A stretch of DNA of 5,950 bases, taken from the NCBI GenBank assembly GCA_002430755.1, contig DJCX01000137.1:1562-7511 (forward strand), given 5' to 3'. The stretch's first letter is position 1; each line of letters opens with the position of its first letter. Both the position numbers and the translations under genes were made by a program. The DNA is from Flavobacteriales bacterium UBA5939 (lineage in GTDB: Bacteria; Bacteroidota; Bacteroidia; Flavobacteriales; Schleiferiaceae). Under the pieces are notes generated by a model. That model saw nothing but the letters and a program-made list of their open reading frames with translations. It was not told where the DNA came from and ran no database searches. Shown one piece after another: positions 1 through 5,950 of the stretch.

Positions 1-760
1 AAACAAATTGTTCCCAACGGATATCGGACGTGTGGTGACCGACTTCTTGCTTGAGCATTATGGCTTAATCATGGATTACCAGTTCACTGCAAAAGCCGAA
101 CAAAACTTTGATACTGTTGCCGCGGGACAAAAAGGATGGCAAGAAAGCATTAGCGATTTCTACAGTGAATTCCACCCATTGATCGAAAATGCCCCGGCAG
201 GAGCACGTGCTGCAAGTCGTTTACTCGGAGAAGAGCCTGGAACTGGCGAACCGGTCTATGTGAAATTGGCCCGCTATGGATTCGTATTCCAATTCGGTGA
301 TGGCGACGAAGAAACCAAGCCAAGATTTAAGAAACTCCCACAAGGTGTGGGCTTCTATGACGCTACCCTTGAAATGGCACTGCGTAAAGAGGTGCTCCCT
401 CGTACAGTAGGTTCTTACCAAGACATGGAGGTAAAAGCCAATGTGGGTCGCTACGGTCCCTACGTGATGTGGAACAAGAAATTCTTCAGCTTGACCGAAG
501 ACACCCCTGAAGAGGTGAGCATCGAAAAAGCGATTGAAATCATTGAGGCTAAGCAAAAAGAAGCTGCAAACAATATCATCGCGGAGTTTACCGATGAGCC
601 TGTGATTCAAATCTTGAAAGGACGCTACGGTCCATATATCAAGAGTGGCGGTAAAAATTTCAAAATCCCAAAGGATACAGAACCTGAGACTTTAGATCGA
701 GCAGCTTGTGAAGAACTTATTGCTGCAGGGCCTACAAAAAGGAGAGCAAAGCGCAAATAA
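1..760 (+). CDS. topA: DNA topoisomerase I (type IA), C-terminal part, 5'-truncated
   Basis: The reading frame is already open at position 2 (Asn-Lys, then LFPTDIGRVVTDFL), so this is the end of a longer gene and not a start at the TTG at position 8. The LFPTDIGRVV segment is typical of the end of the type IA topoisomerase catalytic core, which relaxes negative supercoils through a transient 5'-phosphotyrosine break. The active-site tyrosine lies upstream, outside the window. About 250 residues are visible. After the core come three C-terminal repeats, near residues 73-110, 133-170 and 192-236 counted from position 8. The last two carry GRYGPY followed by a Lys/Phe-rich strand. Only one Cys is present, in the stretch AACEEL, so there is no four-Cys zinc ribbon of the E. 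coli kind. The protein ends in a basic tail (KRRAKRK) suited to DNA contact. Identification is firm; the gene is simply cut by the window edge. Confidence 0.95.
   Translation, partial: NKLFPTDIGRVVTDFLLEHYGLIMDYQFTAKAEQNFDTVAAGQKGWQESISDFYSEFHPLIENAPAGARAASRLLGEEPGTGEPVYVKLARYGFVFQFGDGDEETKPRFKKLPQGVGFYDATLEMALRKEVLPRTVGSYQDMEVKANVGRYGPYVMWNKKFFSLTEDTPEEVSIEKAIEIIEAKQKEAANNIIAEFTDEPVIQILKGRYGPYIKSGGKNFKIPKDTEPETLDRAACEELIAAGPTKRRAKRK
446..637 (+). repeat. Two GRYGPY repeat cores within topA
   Basis: The codons for GRYGPY occur at 446-463 and again at 620-637, sharing the identical 11-mer cgctacggtcc (449-459 and 623-633). They mark two of the TopA C-terminal DNA-binding repeats. A third, more diverged copy (LARYGFVFQFG) lies upstream near 260-300. 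This is a protein-domain repeat, not a mobile or regulatory one. Confidence 0.8.
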
Positions 761-794
761 GGGGGTAAATTGACCACGTTAAAAAAGATGTAGC

Positions 795-1946
795 GTGGAA
801 TATTTAAGTCCTGTACCTGAAAGTGTTCTTTCCAAACTACCGGTTTTAGAGCCTGGCCAGTTGGGCCAAAAGATTCAACGACACACTGAGATTGACGGTC
901 TGCCCTCGCTCGATGGTGTTAAGGTCGTTATTGTAGGTGTACAAGAAGACCGTCGTGCGTACCGAAACACCGGATGTGACACCGCAGCGGACCACATACG
1001 TCCGTTCTTGTACCAACTGCATCAAGGCACTTGGAACTTCAAGATTGCCGATATGGGCAATATCTATCGTGGGGAACGCCATGTGGACAGCATTCTACTG
1101 CTTCAGGATTTTTGTGAAAAGATGCTCCGCAAGGGCATTATCACCATTACCATTGGAGGGTCTCAAGACTTGACCTACGGCAATTACCGGGCCTACGATA
1201 AGCTTGAAAAAATGGTCAATGTGGTGGCCATAGATTCACGTTTGGACGTGGGAAGTGAAGGCCGCGATCTCGACCATCAAAGCTATGTGAGTCATCTTGT
1301 TTTGCAAGAACCACACAACCTGTACAATTTCACAAACATTGGCTATCAAACGTATTTCAACAGCCCCGATGAAATTGCACTGATTGAGAATTTATTCTTT
1401 GAGGCCGTGCGATTGGGCGAAGCACAAGCGAGCATCCCAAATACAGAACCGCTCCTTCGAGAAGCTGACCTTGTTAGCGTCGATATTAATGCCGTTCGAC
1501 AGAGCTACAACCCGGGTACATTTTATACATCCCCCCATGGTTTTTCTGGAAACGAGTTTTGCGCAATGCTCCGGTATGCAGGCATGAGCGATACAGTTAG
1601 CCAGCTCGGTATGTTTGAATACAATCCACGTTACGATCAGCGCGGACAAAGTGCCCACCTCTGTGCGCATGCACTGTGGTATTTCTTTGAAGGCATCTCT
1701 CTTCGCTTCGGGGATTTCCCGATTGGCTCTAGGGTAAATTATGAGAAATACAGCGTCCTGATCGACGATGATGATGTTCTCGATTTTTACAAAAGTCCAA
1801 ATAGTGGCAGATGGTGGATTGAGATTCCAAAAGGCGAGTTTCAATCGGACCGATTCGCACTAGTACCTTGTAGTCATGACGATTATCTCGAAGCAATGCA
1901 GGGAAAAATTCCAAAACGTTGGTGGAAAGCGCAGCAGAAAGCCTGA
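795..1946 (+). CDS. Arginase/formimidoylglutamase-fold protein, probably without a normal metal centre
   Basis: This 383-residue protein has the layout of the ureohydrolase (arginase, agmatinase, formimidoylglutamase) family. Family landmarks visible are GGSQD (121-125), IDSRLD (146-151), SVDIN (228-232), HGFSGNEF (248-255), FEYNP (274-278) and a late helix starting DQRG (281-297). The family binds two Mn ions through GGDH, DAHxD and SxDxD. Here the aligned residues are Gln124 for His, Arg149 for His and Asn232 for Asp, while Asp147, Asp151 and Asp230 remain. Catalysis of the usual kind therefore looks unlikely, and annotation as formimidoylglutamase would be by homology only. About 70 residues beyond the fold (312-383) include DDDD and two WW pairs. 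The start is GTG at 795: no in-frame ATG lies nearby, and the ATG at 788 is out of frame and runs straight into TAG. It sits 34 bp after topA, probably in the same transcript, and ends in tandem stops TGA-TAA. Function unknown. Confidence 0.85.
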   Translation: MEYLSPVPESVLSKLPVLEPGQLGQKIQRHTEIDGLPSLDGVKVVIVGVQEDRRAYRNTGCDTAADHIRPFLYQLHQGTWNFKIADMGNIYRGERHVDSILLLQDFCEKMLRKGIITITIGGSQDLTYGNYRAYDKLEKMVNVVAIDSRLDVGSEGRDLDHQSYVSHLVLQEPHNLYNFTNIGYQTYFNSPDEIALIENLFFEAVRLGEAQASIPNTEPLLREADLVSVDINAVRQSYNPGTFYTSPHGFSGNEFCAMLRYAGMSDTVSQLGMFEYNPRYDQRGQSAHLCAHALWYFFEGISLRFGDFPIGSRVNYEKYSVLIDDDDVLDFYKSPNSGRWWIEIPKGEFQSDRFALVPCSHDDYLEAMQGKIPKRWWKAQQKA

Positions 1947-1963
1947 TAACTCTAGAAAAAAAG

Positions 1964-1994
1964 TGTTGTTCGCACGGGAATTTTTCTATCTTTA
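1964..1994 (+). promoter_or_regulatory. Predicted Bacteroidota-type promoter for the porP-gldKLM cluster
   Basis: TATCTTTA at 1987-1994 matches the Bacteroidota -7 consensus TAnnTTTG at all but the last base. A TTG (1966-1968, within TGTTG) lies 18 bp upstream, in the place of the -33 TTG element. Transcription would begin near 2000, leaving a leader of about 25 nt before the porP ATG. It lies in the 80-bp gap between the arginase-like gene and porP, the largest gap in the window. This is a prediction from sequence only. Confidence 0.6.
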
Positions 1995-2026
1995 GCGACG
2001 ATCAAAAGACGTTAGCGCTTTAACAC

Positions 2027-2971
2027 ATGAGAAAAACCCGCCTTGCTTTGTTTGCAATGCTCTGTTCATCAGCCCTTTGGGCACAGCAAGATGTGCAGTT
2101 TACGCAGTTCGCGAACAATAAGATTTTCTACAATCCTGGAGTCATCGGCTCTGGAGATGCGATTTGTCTATCGGCTGCACACCGTTCGCAGTGGGTAGGA
2201 TTCGATAATGCACCTACAACTCAAAATTTTAATGCCAACGTACCGCTCGATGTAATCGGAGGTGGTTTGTCATTGAACTTCACAAATGACATGATTGGTT
2301 TCTTCCAAGACGTTACGGCGGGTATCGGCTATGGTTACCAAATGTCACTTGCAGGTGGTTCATTAGGTTTGGGTCTTCGTGTGGATTTCAGAAACAAAGC
2401 GATGAACTCAGGAGTATGGGCACCGCCTCAAACGATGAATGACCCTTCTCTAGTGCTTAACAATCCGAACAACACCTCAATGGCAACAGATTTAAGCTTC
2501 GGTGCGTATTACACCAACTCAAATTGGTACGCGGGTTTAAGTAGCACTCGTTTGATTGAAACGAAGGATATCCTCCAGAGCGCGACAGGTTCGCAGATGG
2601 CTCAGATTCGCGGACAGAGACATTACTACCTCATGGGTGGTTATGATATCGACCTTCAAAACGGTTTCATTTTGCAACCAGCAATGATGATTAAAACCGA
2701 TTTTGTTACGACGCAGTTCGACCTAAATGCAGCGGCAACATATAATAATCAGATTTGGGGTGGCGTTACCTATCGTGTATACGATGCTTTATCGATCATG
2801 GCAGGTTACCAAATCACCAAAGATCTTCGAGCAACGTACTCGTATGATTTAACAACTTCTAGTTTGAGAACATCAAGCAGCGGTTCACACGAAATCATGA
2901 TGAGTTACTGCTTTACTATTGAAATACCACCTAAAGAAAAAGGGAGCTACAGAAACCCTATATTTTTGTAA
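2027..2971 (+). CDS. porP: PorP/SprF-family type IX secretion outer-membrane protein
   Basis: This 314-residue protein begins with a signal peptide (MRKTRLALFAMLCSSALWA, likely cut before QQ at 20-21). The mature N-terminus QDVQFTQFANNKIFYNPG (21-38) and RSQWVGFDNAP (53-63) are hallmarks of the PorP/SprF family. The rest alternates Gly/aromatic-rich strands as expected for an outer-membrane beta barrel, for example GGLSLNF, SLGLGLRVDF, LSFGAYY and WGGVTYRVYDALSIMAGY. The C-terminus (SHEIMMSYCF, then RNPIFL) also fits the family. PorP is required for secretion of CTD-bearing proteins in P. gingivalis. SprF-type paralogues serve individual adhesins and are usually next to them. Its place directly before gldK argues for the core PorP role and not a cargo-specific one. 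No Shine-Dalgarno sequence precedes the ATG. The stop is 48 bp before the preferred gldK start, so co-transcription is likely. Confidence 0.92.
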   Translation: MRKTRLALFAMLCSSALWAQQDVQFTQFANNKIFYNPGVIGSGDAICLSAAHRSQWVGFDNAPTTQNFNANVPLDVIGGGLSLNFTNDMIGFFQDVTAGIGYGYQMSLAGGSLGLGLRVDFRNKAMNSGVWAPPQTMNDPSLVLNNPNNTSMATDLSFGAYYTNSNWYAGLSSTRLIETKDILQSATGSQMAQIRGQRHYYLMGGYDIDLQNGFILQPAMMIKTDFVTTQFDLNAAATYNNQIWGGVTYRVYDALSIMAGYQITKDLRATYSYDLTTSSLRTSSSGSHEIMMSYCFTIEIPPKEKGSYRNPIFL

Positions 2972-3019
2972 TATAGCCCCTTCCTAAAAATGAGAACACA
3001 GTTGAAAGCAAATACAGTT

Positions 3020-4435
3020 ATGAAAAAGTTCCTCCTTGGACTTGTATCAGTAGCCTTTTTGGCTTCTTGTGGAAGTAACGATCATGGTGAATTGGTCGGC
3101 GTTCAAGACCGTCCAACATGGTATCCTAGCGAGCCTTATGGAATGGTGTACATTCCTCAAGGTAGCTTTACTATGGGTAACCACGATGAGGATGTGCCGT
3201 ATGCATATACCGCTCCTGCAAAAACAGTGAGTATTCCAGCATTCTACATGGATCAAACCGAAATCACTAACAATGAATACCGTCAGTTTGTAAACTGGGT
3301 AAAGGATTCTATCGCAAGAACTCGCTTGGCTGAAGGACTTGTTGAGGATTTCGAATACATTGATCTCGCTGAAATGGAAGATCCAACGTTCTTCCAAGAG
3401 TACGTAGCATTGAACTATCCTGATAGCATGATGCGCCGTCTGGACTGGGATCCGTATTTAGAGTGGGACAAAAACCGCTACCCTTCAGCTGAATATACTG
3501 AAGTTGTAGAAAGCATGTACCTCGCTCCTGAAGAGCAGTGGTTGGGTTACCGTCACTTAGATACTCGTCAGTTGAACTACACATACTACTGGATCAACAA
3601 GCAGAAGGCTGCTTCTAAGTTGAACCGTGTTGAGTTCGATTACAAAGATGAAGATGGTGATGGTGAGTTATTCAGCTACCGTGATTACATCAAGGATACG
3701 CAAGCAGAAAGTGATCGTGCGTCTTTCTTCGAGAAAGAAACAATTAATGTATACCCAGACACGCTTGTTTGGATCCACGATTTCACATATTCATTTAACG
3801 AGCCAATGCACGACAAGTACTTCTGGCATCCTGCATACGATGAATACCCAGTTGTGGGTGTAAGCTGGAGACAAGCACGTGCGTTTGCAAACTGGAGAAG
3901 CAAATACCGTCGCGACTATTTGAAGCGTTCAGGTGAACTTATAGAACATGACTTCCGTCTACCGACAGAAGCAGAGTGGGAATACGCTGCTCGCGGTGGT
4001 GAAGAACTTACGACATACCCGTGGGGTGGTCCTTACGCTACCAACAGTGCTGGTTGTTACCTCGCCAACTTTAAACCACGCCGTGGTAATCTAACGGCAG
4101 ATGGTGGTTTCTACCCTGTGAAAACGACGGCTTACTCACCAAACGGTTACAACCTATACTGTATGTCCGGTAACGTTAGTGAGTGGACTTCCACAGCCTT
4201 CGATGTACAGTCTTACGCTTTCGGTAGCGACGTTGCGACTGAATTCCAGTACAATGCGTACGAAGAAGAAAGTGAAACTATGAAGCGTAAAGTGATTCGT
4301 GGTGGATCTTGGAAGGACGTAGCTTACTTCCTGCAGCTTGGTGCTCGTGATTACGAATACCAAGACACAGCAAAAAGCTACATTGGATTTAGAACAGTAC
4401 AAAGTTTCTTAGGTAGAGACCTAAAGGACTTTTAA
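3020..4435 (+). CDS. gldK: T9SS/gliding outer-membrane ring lipoprotein GldK (PorK)
   Basis: The 471-residue product starts with a lipoprotein signal (MKKFLLGLVSVAFLASC) whose lipobox LASC places the lipidated Cys at residue 17. An in-frame ATG at 2990 would add ten polar residues before this signal; 3020 is preferred because Lys-Lys followed by a hydrophobic run is the normal form. The body has the formylglycine-generating-enzyme (SUMF1) fold: GMVYIPQGSFTMG (41-53), FYMDQTEITNNEYRQFV (75-91), YPVVGVSWRQA (276-286), FRLPTEAEWEYAARGG (312-327), YPWGGPY, SGNVSEWT and RGGSWKD (427-433), ending with GFRTVQ. The paired Cys of active FGE near RGGS are missing, as expected for a structural member. 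Between the two halves is a charged insert, including an EF-hand-like DEDGDG loop at 210-215. GldK with GldN forms a periplasmic ring under the outer membrane, contacted by GldM. The gene ends TAA-TAA, 40 bp before gldL. Confidence 0.96.
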   Translation: MKKFLLGLVSVAFLASCGSNDHGELVGVQDRPTWYPSEPYGMVYIPQGSFTMGNHDEDVPYAYTAPAKTVSIPAFYMDQTEITNNEYRQFVNWVKDSIARTRLAEGLVEDFEYIDLAEMEDPTFFQEYVALNYPDSMMRRLDWDPYLEWDKNRYPSAEYTEVVESMYLAPEEQWLGYRHLDTRQLNYTYYWINKQKAASKLNRVEFDYKDEDGDGELFSYRDYIKDTQAESDRASFFEKETINVYPDTLVWIHDFTYSFNEPMHDKYFWHPAYDEYPVVGVSWRQARAFANWRSKYRRDYLKRSGELIEHDFRLPTEAEWEYAARGGEELTTYPWGGPYATNSAGCYLANFKPRRGNLTADGGFYPVKTTAYSPNGYNLYCMSGNVSEWTSTAFDVQSYAFGSDVATEFQYNAYEEESETMKRKVIRGGSWKDVAYFLQLGARDYEYQDTAKSYIGFRTVQSFLGRDLKDF

Positions 4436-4475
4436 TAACAATATAACCCTAATAACAAACTTAACTCTCAAGATT

Positions 4476-5111
4476 ATGGCTTTAATTGATGTAAATGGAA
4501 AGCGCTTCAAAAACTTTATGGCGAAGCTCTATGGTATTGGTGCGGCAGTAGTAATTACTGGTGCGATGTTTAAGATCATGCACTGGGAAGGAGCGAACAT
4601 CATGCTTGTTGTAGGTTTGACTACAGAGGCTGTAATCTTCATGTTCTCTGCATTCGAGAAACCAGCAGCGGATTACGACTGGACATTGGTATACCCTGAA
4701 CTAGCTTCTGCAGACGGCGATCGTGCACTTTCAGTTACAGAGCAACTAGACAATGCTTTGGAAAACGGTGGTGTTGATGCTGCTCTTATCGAGAGACTAG
4801 GAGAAGGTATGCGTTCTTTAAGTGAGACTGCGGGTAGCCTAAGTGGTGCTGTTGATGCTGCAGGTGCAACTGCTGCTTATTCAGAGCAATTGAGCACAGC
4901 GGCAACGCACATGGAAAGTTTGAATGCACTATACTCTGTTCAACTAGAAAACACTACAGCTCAGGTAGAGCGTCAAAACGACGTTATGGAGAAATTGGCT
5001 GCTGCTTCAGGCAACGCTACAGATCTTGCTTCTGAGTTGGCTTCGTTGAAAGGAAACCTAGAATCATTAAATAGCGTTTACGGCGGTATGTTAACTGCAA
5101 TGGGCAAGTAA
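4476..5111 (+). CDS. gldL: T9SS/gliding inner-membrane motor protein GldL (PorL)
   Basis: This 211-residue protein has two N-terminal transmembrane helices (about 17-36 and 40-60) joined by a very short loop, then a long cytoplasmic part. GldL forms a pentamer around two GldM helices, and the complex converts the proton gradient into motion for secretion and gliding. Charged residues within or beside the helices, Lys33, His36, Glu51 and Glu61, appear to match those proposed for proton coupling in F. johnsoniae GldL; the alignment was made by eye. After the membrane part comes DYDWTLVYPELA (67-78), typical of the family. Then follows an Ala/Ser/Glu-rich, probably helical or coiled-coil tail with two related segments, MESLNALY (126-133) and LESLNSVY (195-202). 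The ATG at 4476 follows an A-rich leader without a Shine-Dalgarno sequence. It lies between gldK (40 bp gap) and gldM (48 bp gap). Confidence 0.95.
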   Translation: MALIDVNGKRFKNFMAKLYGIGAAVVITGAMFKIMHWEGANIMLVVGLTTEAVIFMFSAFEKPAADYDWTLVYPELASADGDRALSVTEQLDNALENGGVDAALIERLGEGMRSLSETAGSLSGAVDAAGATAAYSEQLSTAATHMESLNALYSVQLENTTAQVERQNDVMEKLAAASGNATDLASELASLKGNLESLNSVYGGMLTAMGK

Positions 5112-5146
5112 TCTTACCCGATACGATTTAACTTACTATAACCGTA
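4911..5146 (+). other. End of gldL and spacer before gldM, including a duplicated ESLN(A/S)xY segment
   Basis: Codons 126-133 (4851+60 onward, about 4911 onward in gldL) and 195-202 (about 5058-5081) encode MESLNALY and LESLNSVY, with little DNA identity, so the similarity is kept at protein level and suggests two related helical segments. The spacer 5112-5159 is rich in A, C and T, has no hairpin with a T-run and no purine-rich ribosome site, so nothing in it separates gldL and gldM into different transcripts. Confidence 0.45.
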
Positions 5147-5159
5147 AAATCCTAGACAA

Positions 5160-5950
5160 ATGGCAGGAGGAAAATTAACACCGCGTCAGAAAATGATCAA
5201 CATGATGTATCTCGTGTTGACTGCGCTTCTCGCTCTTAACGTGAGCCGTGAAGTAATGGACGCTTTCTACGAAGTAATGGTGAGCCAAGAGGCATCTATT
5301 GAAACAGTAGAAAAACAAAATTCAAGTATCTACACGGCATTTGAGGCTGCAGCAGCTGAAAACCCAGTGAAAGCTGGCCCGTGGAGAGACAAAGCAAATG
5401 ATGTGAAATCGCGTTCAGCTGCACTTTACCAGCAGATTGAAGACCTCAAAAGAGGTGTGATTGAAGCTTCTGGAGGTGCGGACGAAGAAAGTGGCGATCC
5501 AAACAAGCCACAGAAAATGGACGATTTGGAAGCTTCACCAAACTACTTCCTTATTCAAGGTAATGGTGCAAAGCTTAAAGCAGCACTGGCTGACTACCGC
5601 GAATTCATGAAAACTGAGGCAGAAGGAAATGACCTTCTGATGAACTCTCTTGATGGAACTTTTGACTTAAGTGATCACAAGCACGACGGTACAACGATCA
5701 GTTGGGAACAACACAAGTTTGAGCACTTCCCGCTCATCTCTGTACTTACCTTCTTGACTAAAATGCAAAGTGACGTTCGTACTTCTGAGGCAAACGTTAT
5801 TGACTACTTGCAAAAGAACATTACCGCTACAGATTTGAAATTTACTGGTGTACGCACCGTGGTAATGCCGAAAAGTACATTCGTTACGAAAGGTGATGAG
5901 TATGAGGCTGATGTTTTCTTAGCAGCCTTTGACGATACTCAAAATCCTAC
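5160..5950 (+). CDS. gldM: T9SS/gliding motor and periplasm-spanning protein GldM (PorM), 3'-truncated
   Basis: The frame opens at ATG 5160 and stays open to the window end (263 complete codons plus two bases), so the C-terminal half is missing. The N-terminus MAGGKLTPRQKMINMMYLVL is diagnostic of GldM. Residues about 12-31 form the single transmembrane helix, with a cytoplasmic Arg9 just before it; this Arg is reported to matter for coupling to the GldL glutamates. The helix is followed by SREVMDAFYEVM and a largely helical first periplasmic domain, then beta-rich sequence beginning near FTGVRTVVMPKSTFV. GldM dimers insert into the GldL pentamer and extend through the periplasm to the GldK/GldN ring, carrying motor movement outward. 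Full-length members have about 500 residues, so roughly half is seen. The start is 48 bp after gldL with no upstream Shine-Dalgarno sequence. By precedent gldN/porN should follow. Confidence 0.96.
   Translation, partial: MAGGKLTPRQKMINMMYLVLTALLALNVSREVMDAFYEVMVSQEASIETVEKQNSSIYTAFEAAAAENPVKAGPWRDKANDVKSRSAALYQQIEDLKRGVIEASGGADEESGDPNKPQKMDDLEASPNYFLIQGNGAKLKAALADYREFMKTEAEGNDLLMNSLDGTFDLSDHKHDGTTISWEQHKFEHFPLISVLTFLTKMQSDVRTSEANVIDYLQKNITATDLKFTGVRTVVMPKSTFVTKGDEYEADVFLAAFDDTQNP

Noticed and set aside
8..10. TTG as a start of a short topoisomerase-like gene
   Set aside because: The frame is open upstream to the window edge and LFPTDIG is an internal TopA segment, so this is a truncated gene.
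221..610. 129-codon open frame on the minus strand inside topA
   Set aside because: It lies wholly opposite a clearly coding, conserved topA frame and its translation shows no recognisable domain.
1392..1844. 150-codon open frame on the minus strand inside the arginase-like gene
   Set aside because: It mirrors a real gene, has no family motif and no promoter-like sequence in front; best explained as a shadow of the coding strand.
2011..2024. GTTAGCGCTTTAAC as a possible operator or hairpin in the porP leader
   Set aside because: Only a 4-bp stem (GTTA/TAAC) or the 6-bp palindrome AGCGCT can form; too short to claim.
1947..2026. Terminator after the arginase-like gene
   Set aside because: The A-run at 1957-1962 is not preceded by a GC-rich inverted repeat and no stem followed by a T-run was found.
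5162..5170. AGGAGG as a ribosome site for an internal gldM start
   Set aside because: The next in-frame ATG (5193) is about 24 bases away, too far, and the bases encode the conserved MAGGK N-terminus.

Overview
The window comes from a Bacteroidota genome, most likely Flavobacteriales or a close relative. Three things point there: genes of the type IX secretion/gliding system (T9SS) found only in this phylum, a flavobacterial-type promoter (TATCTTTA with TTG upstream), and AT-rich leaders with no Shine-Dalgarno sequence before most starts. All genes lie on the + strand.

Layout. Positions 1-760 hold the 3' end of topA (DNA topoisomerase I). After a 34-bp gap comes an arginase/formimidoylglutamase-fold gene (795-1946) in which several metal-ligand positions are substituted, so it may be a pseudoenzyme. 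An 80-bp gap follows that carries the best promoter in the window. Next is a T9SS cluster in the order porP (2027-2971), gldK/porK (3020-4435), gldL/porL (4476-5111) and gldM/porM (5160 to beyond the right edge). The last gene is cut by the window end; gldN/porN would be expected next by family precedent.

How the genes work together. GldL and GldM form the inner-membrane motor that uses the proton gradient. GldM spans the periplasm and contacts the ring formed by the outer-membrane lipoprotein GldK with GldN. PorP is an outer-membrane barrel of the same system. Together they move CTD-tagged proteins across the outer membrane and, in gliding species, drive surface adhesins. The order porP-K-L-M matches the Porphyromonas gingivalis arrangement, whereas Flavobacterium johnsoniae keeps gldKLMN without a porP directly in front. 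topA is a housekeeping gene, and the arginase-like gene has no obvious biochemical link to secretion.

This is a known system. The points most worth following up are the degenerate arginase-fold protein next to the T9SS operon and an EF-hand-like acidic loop inside GldK. No RNA genes, mobile elements, CRISPR arrays or convincing terminators were seen, and no gene-free stretch exceeds 80 bp.
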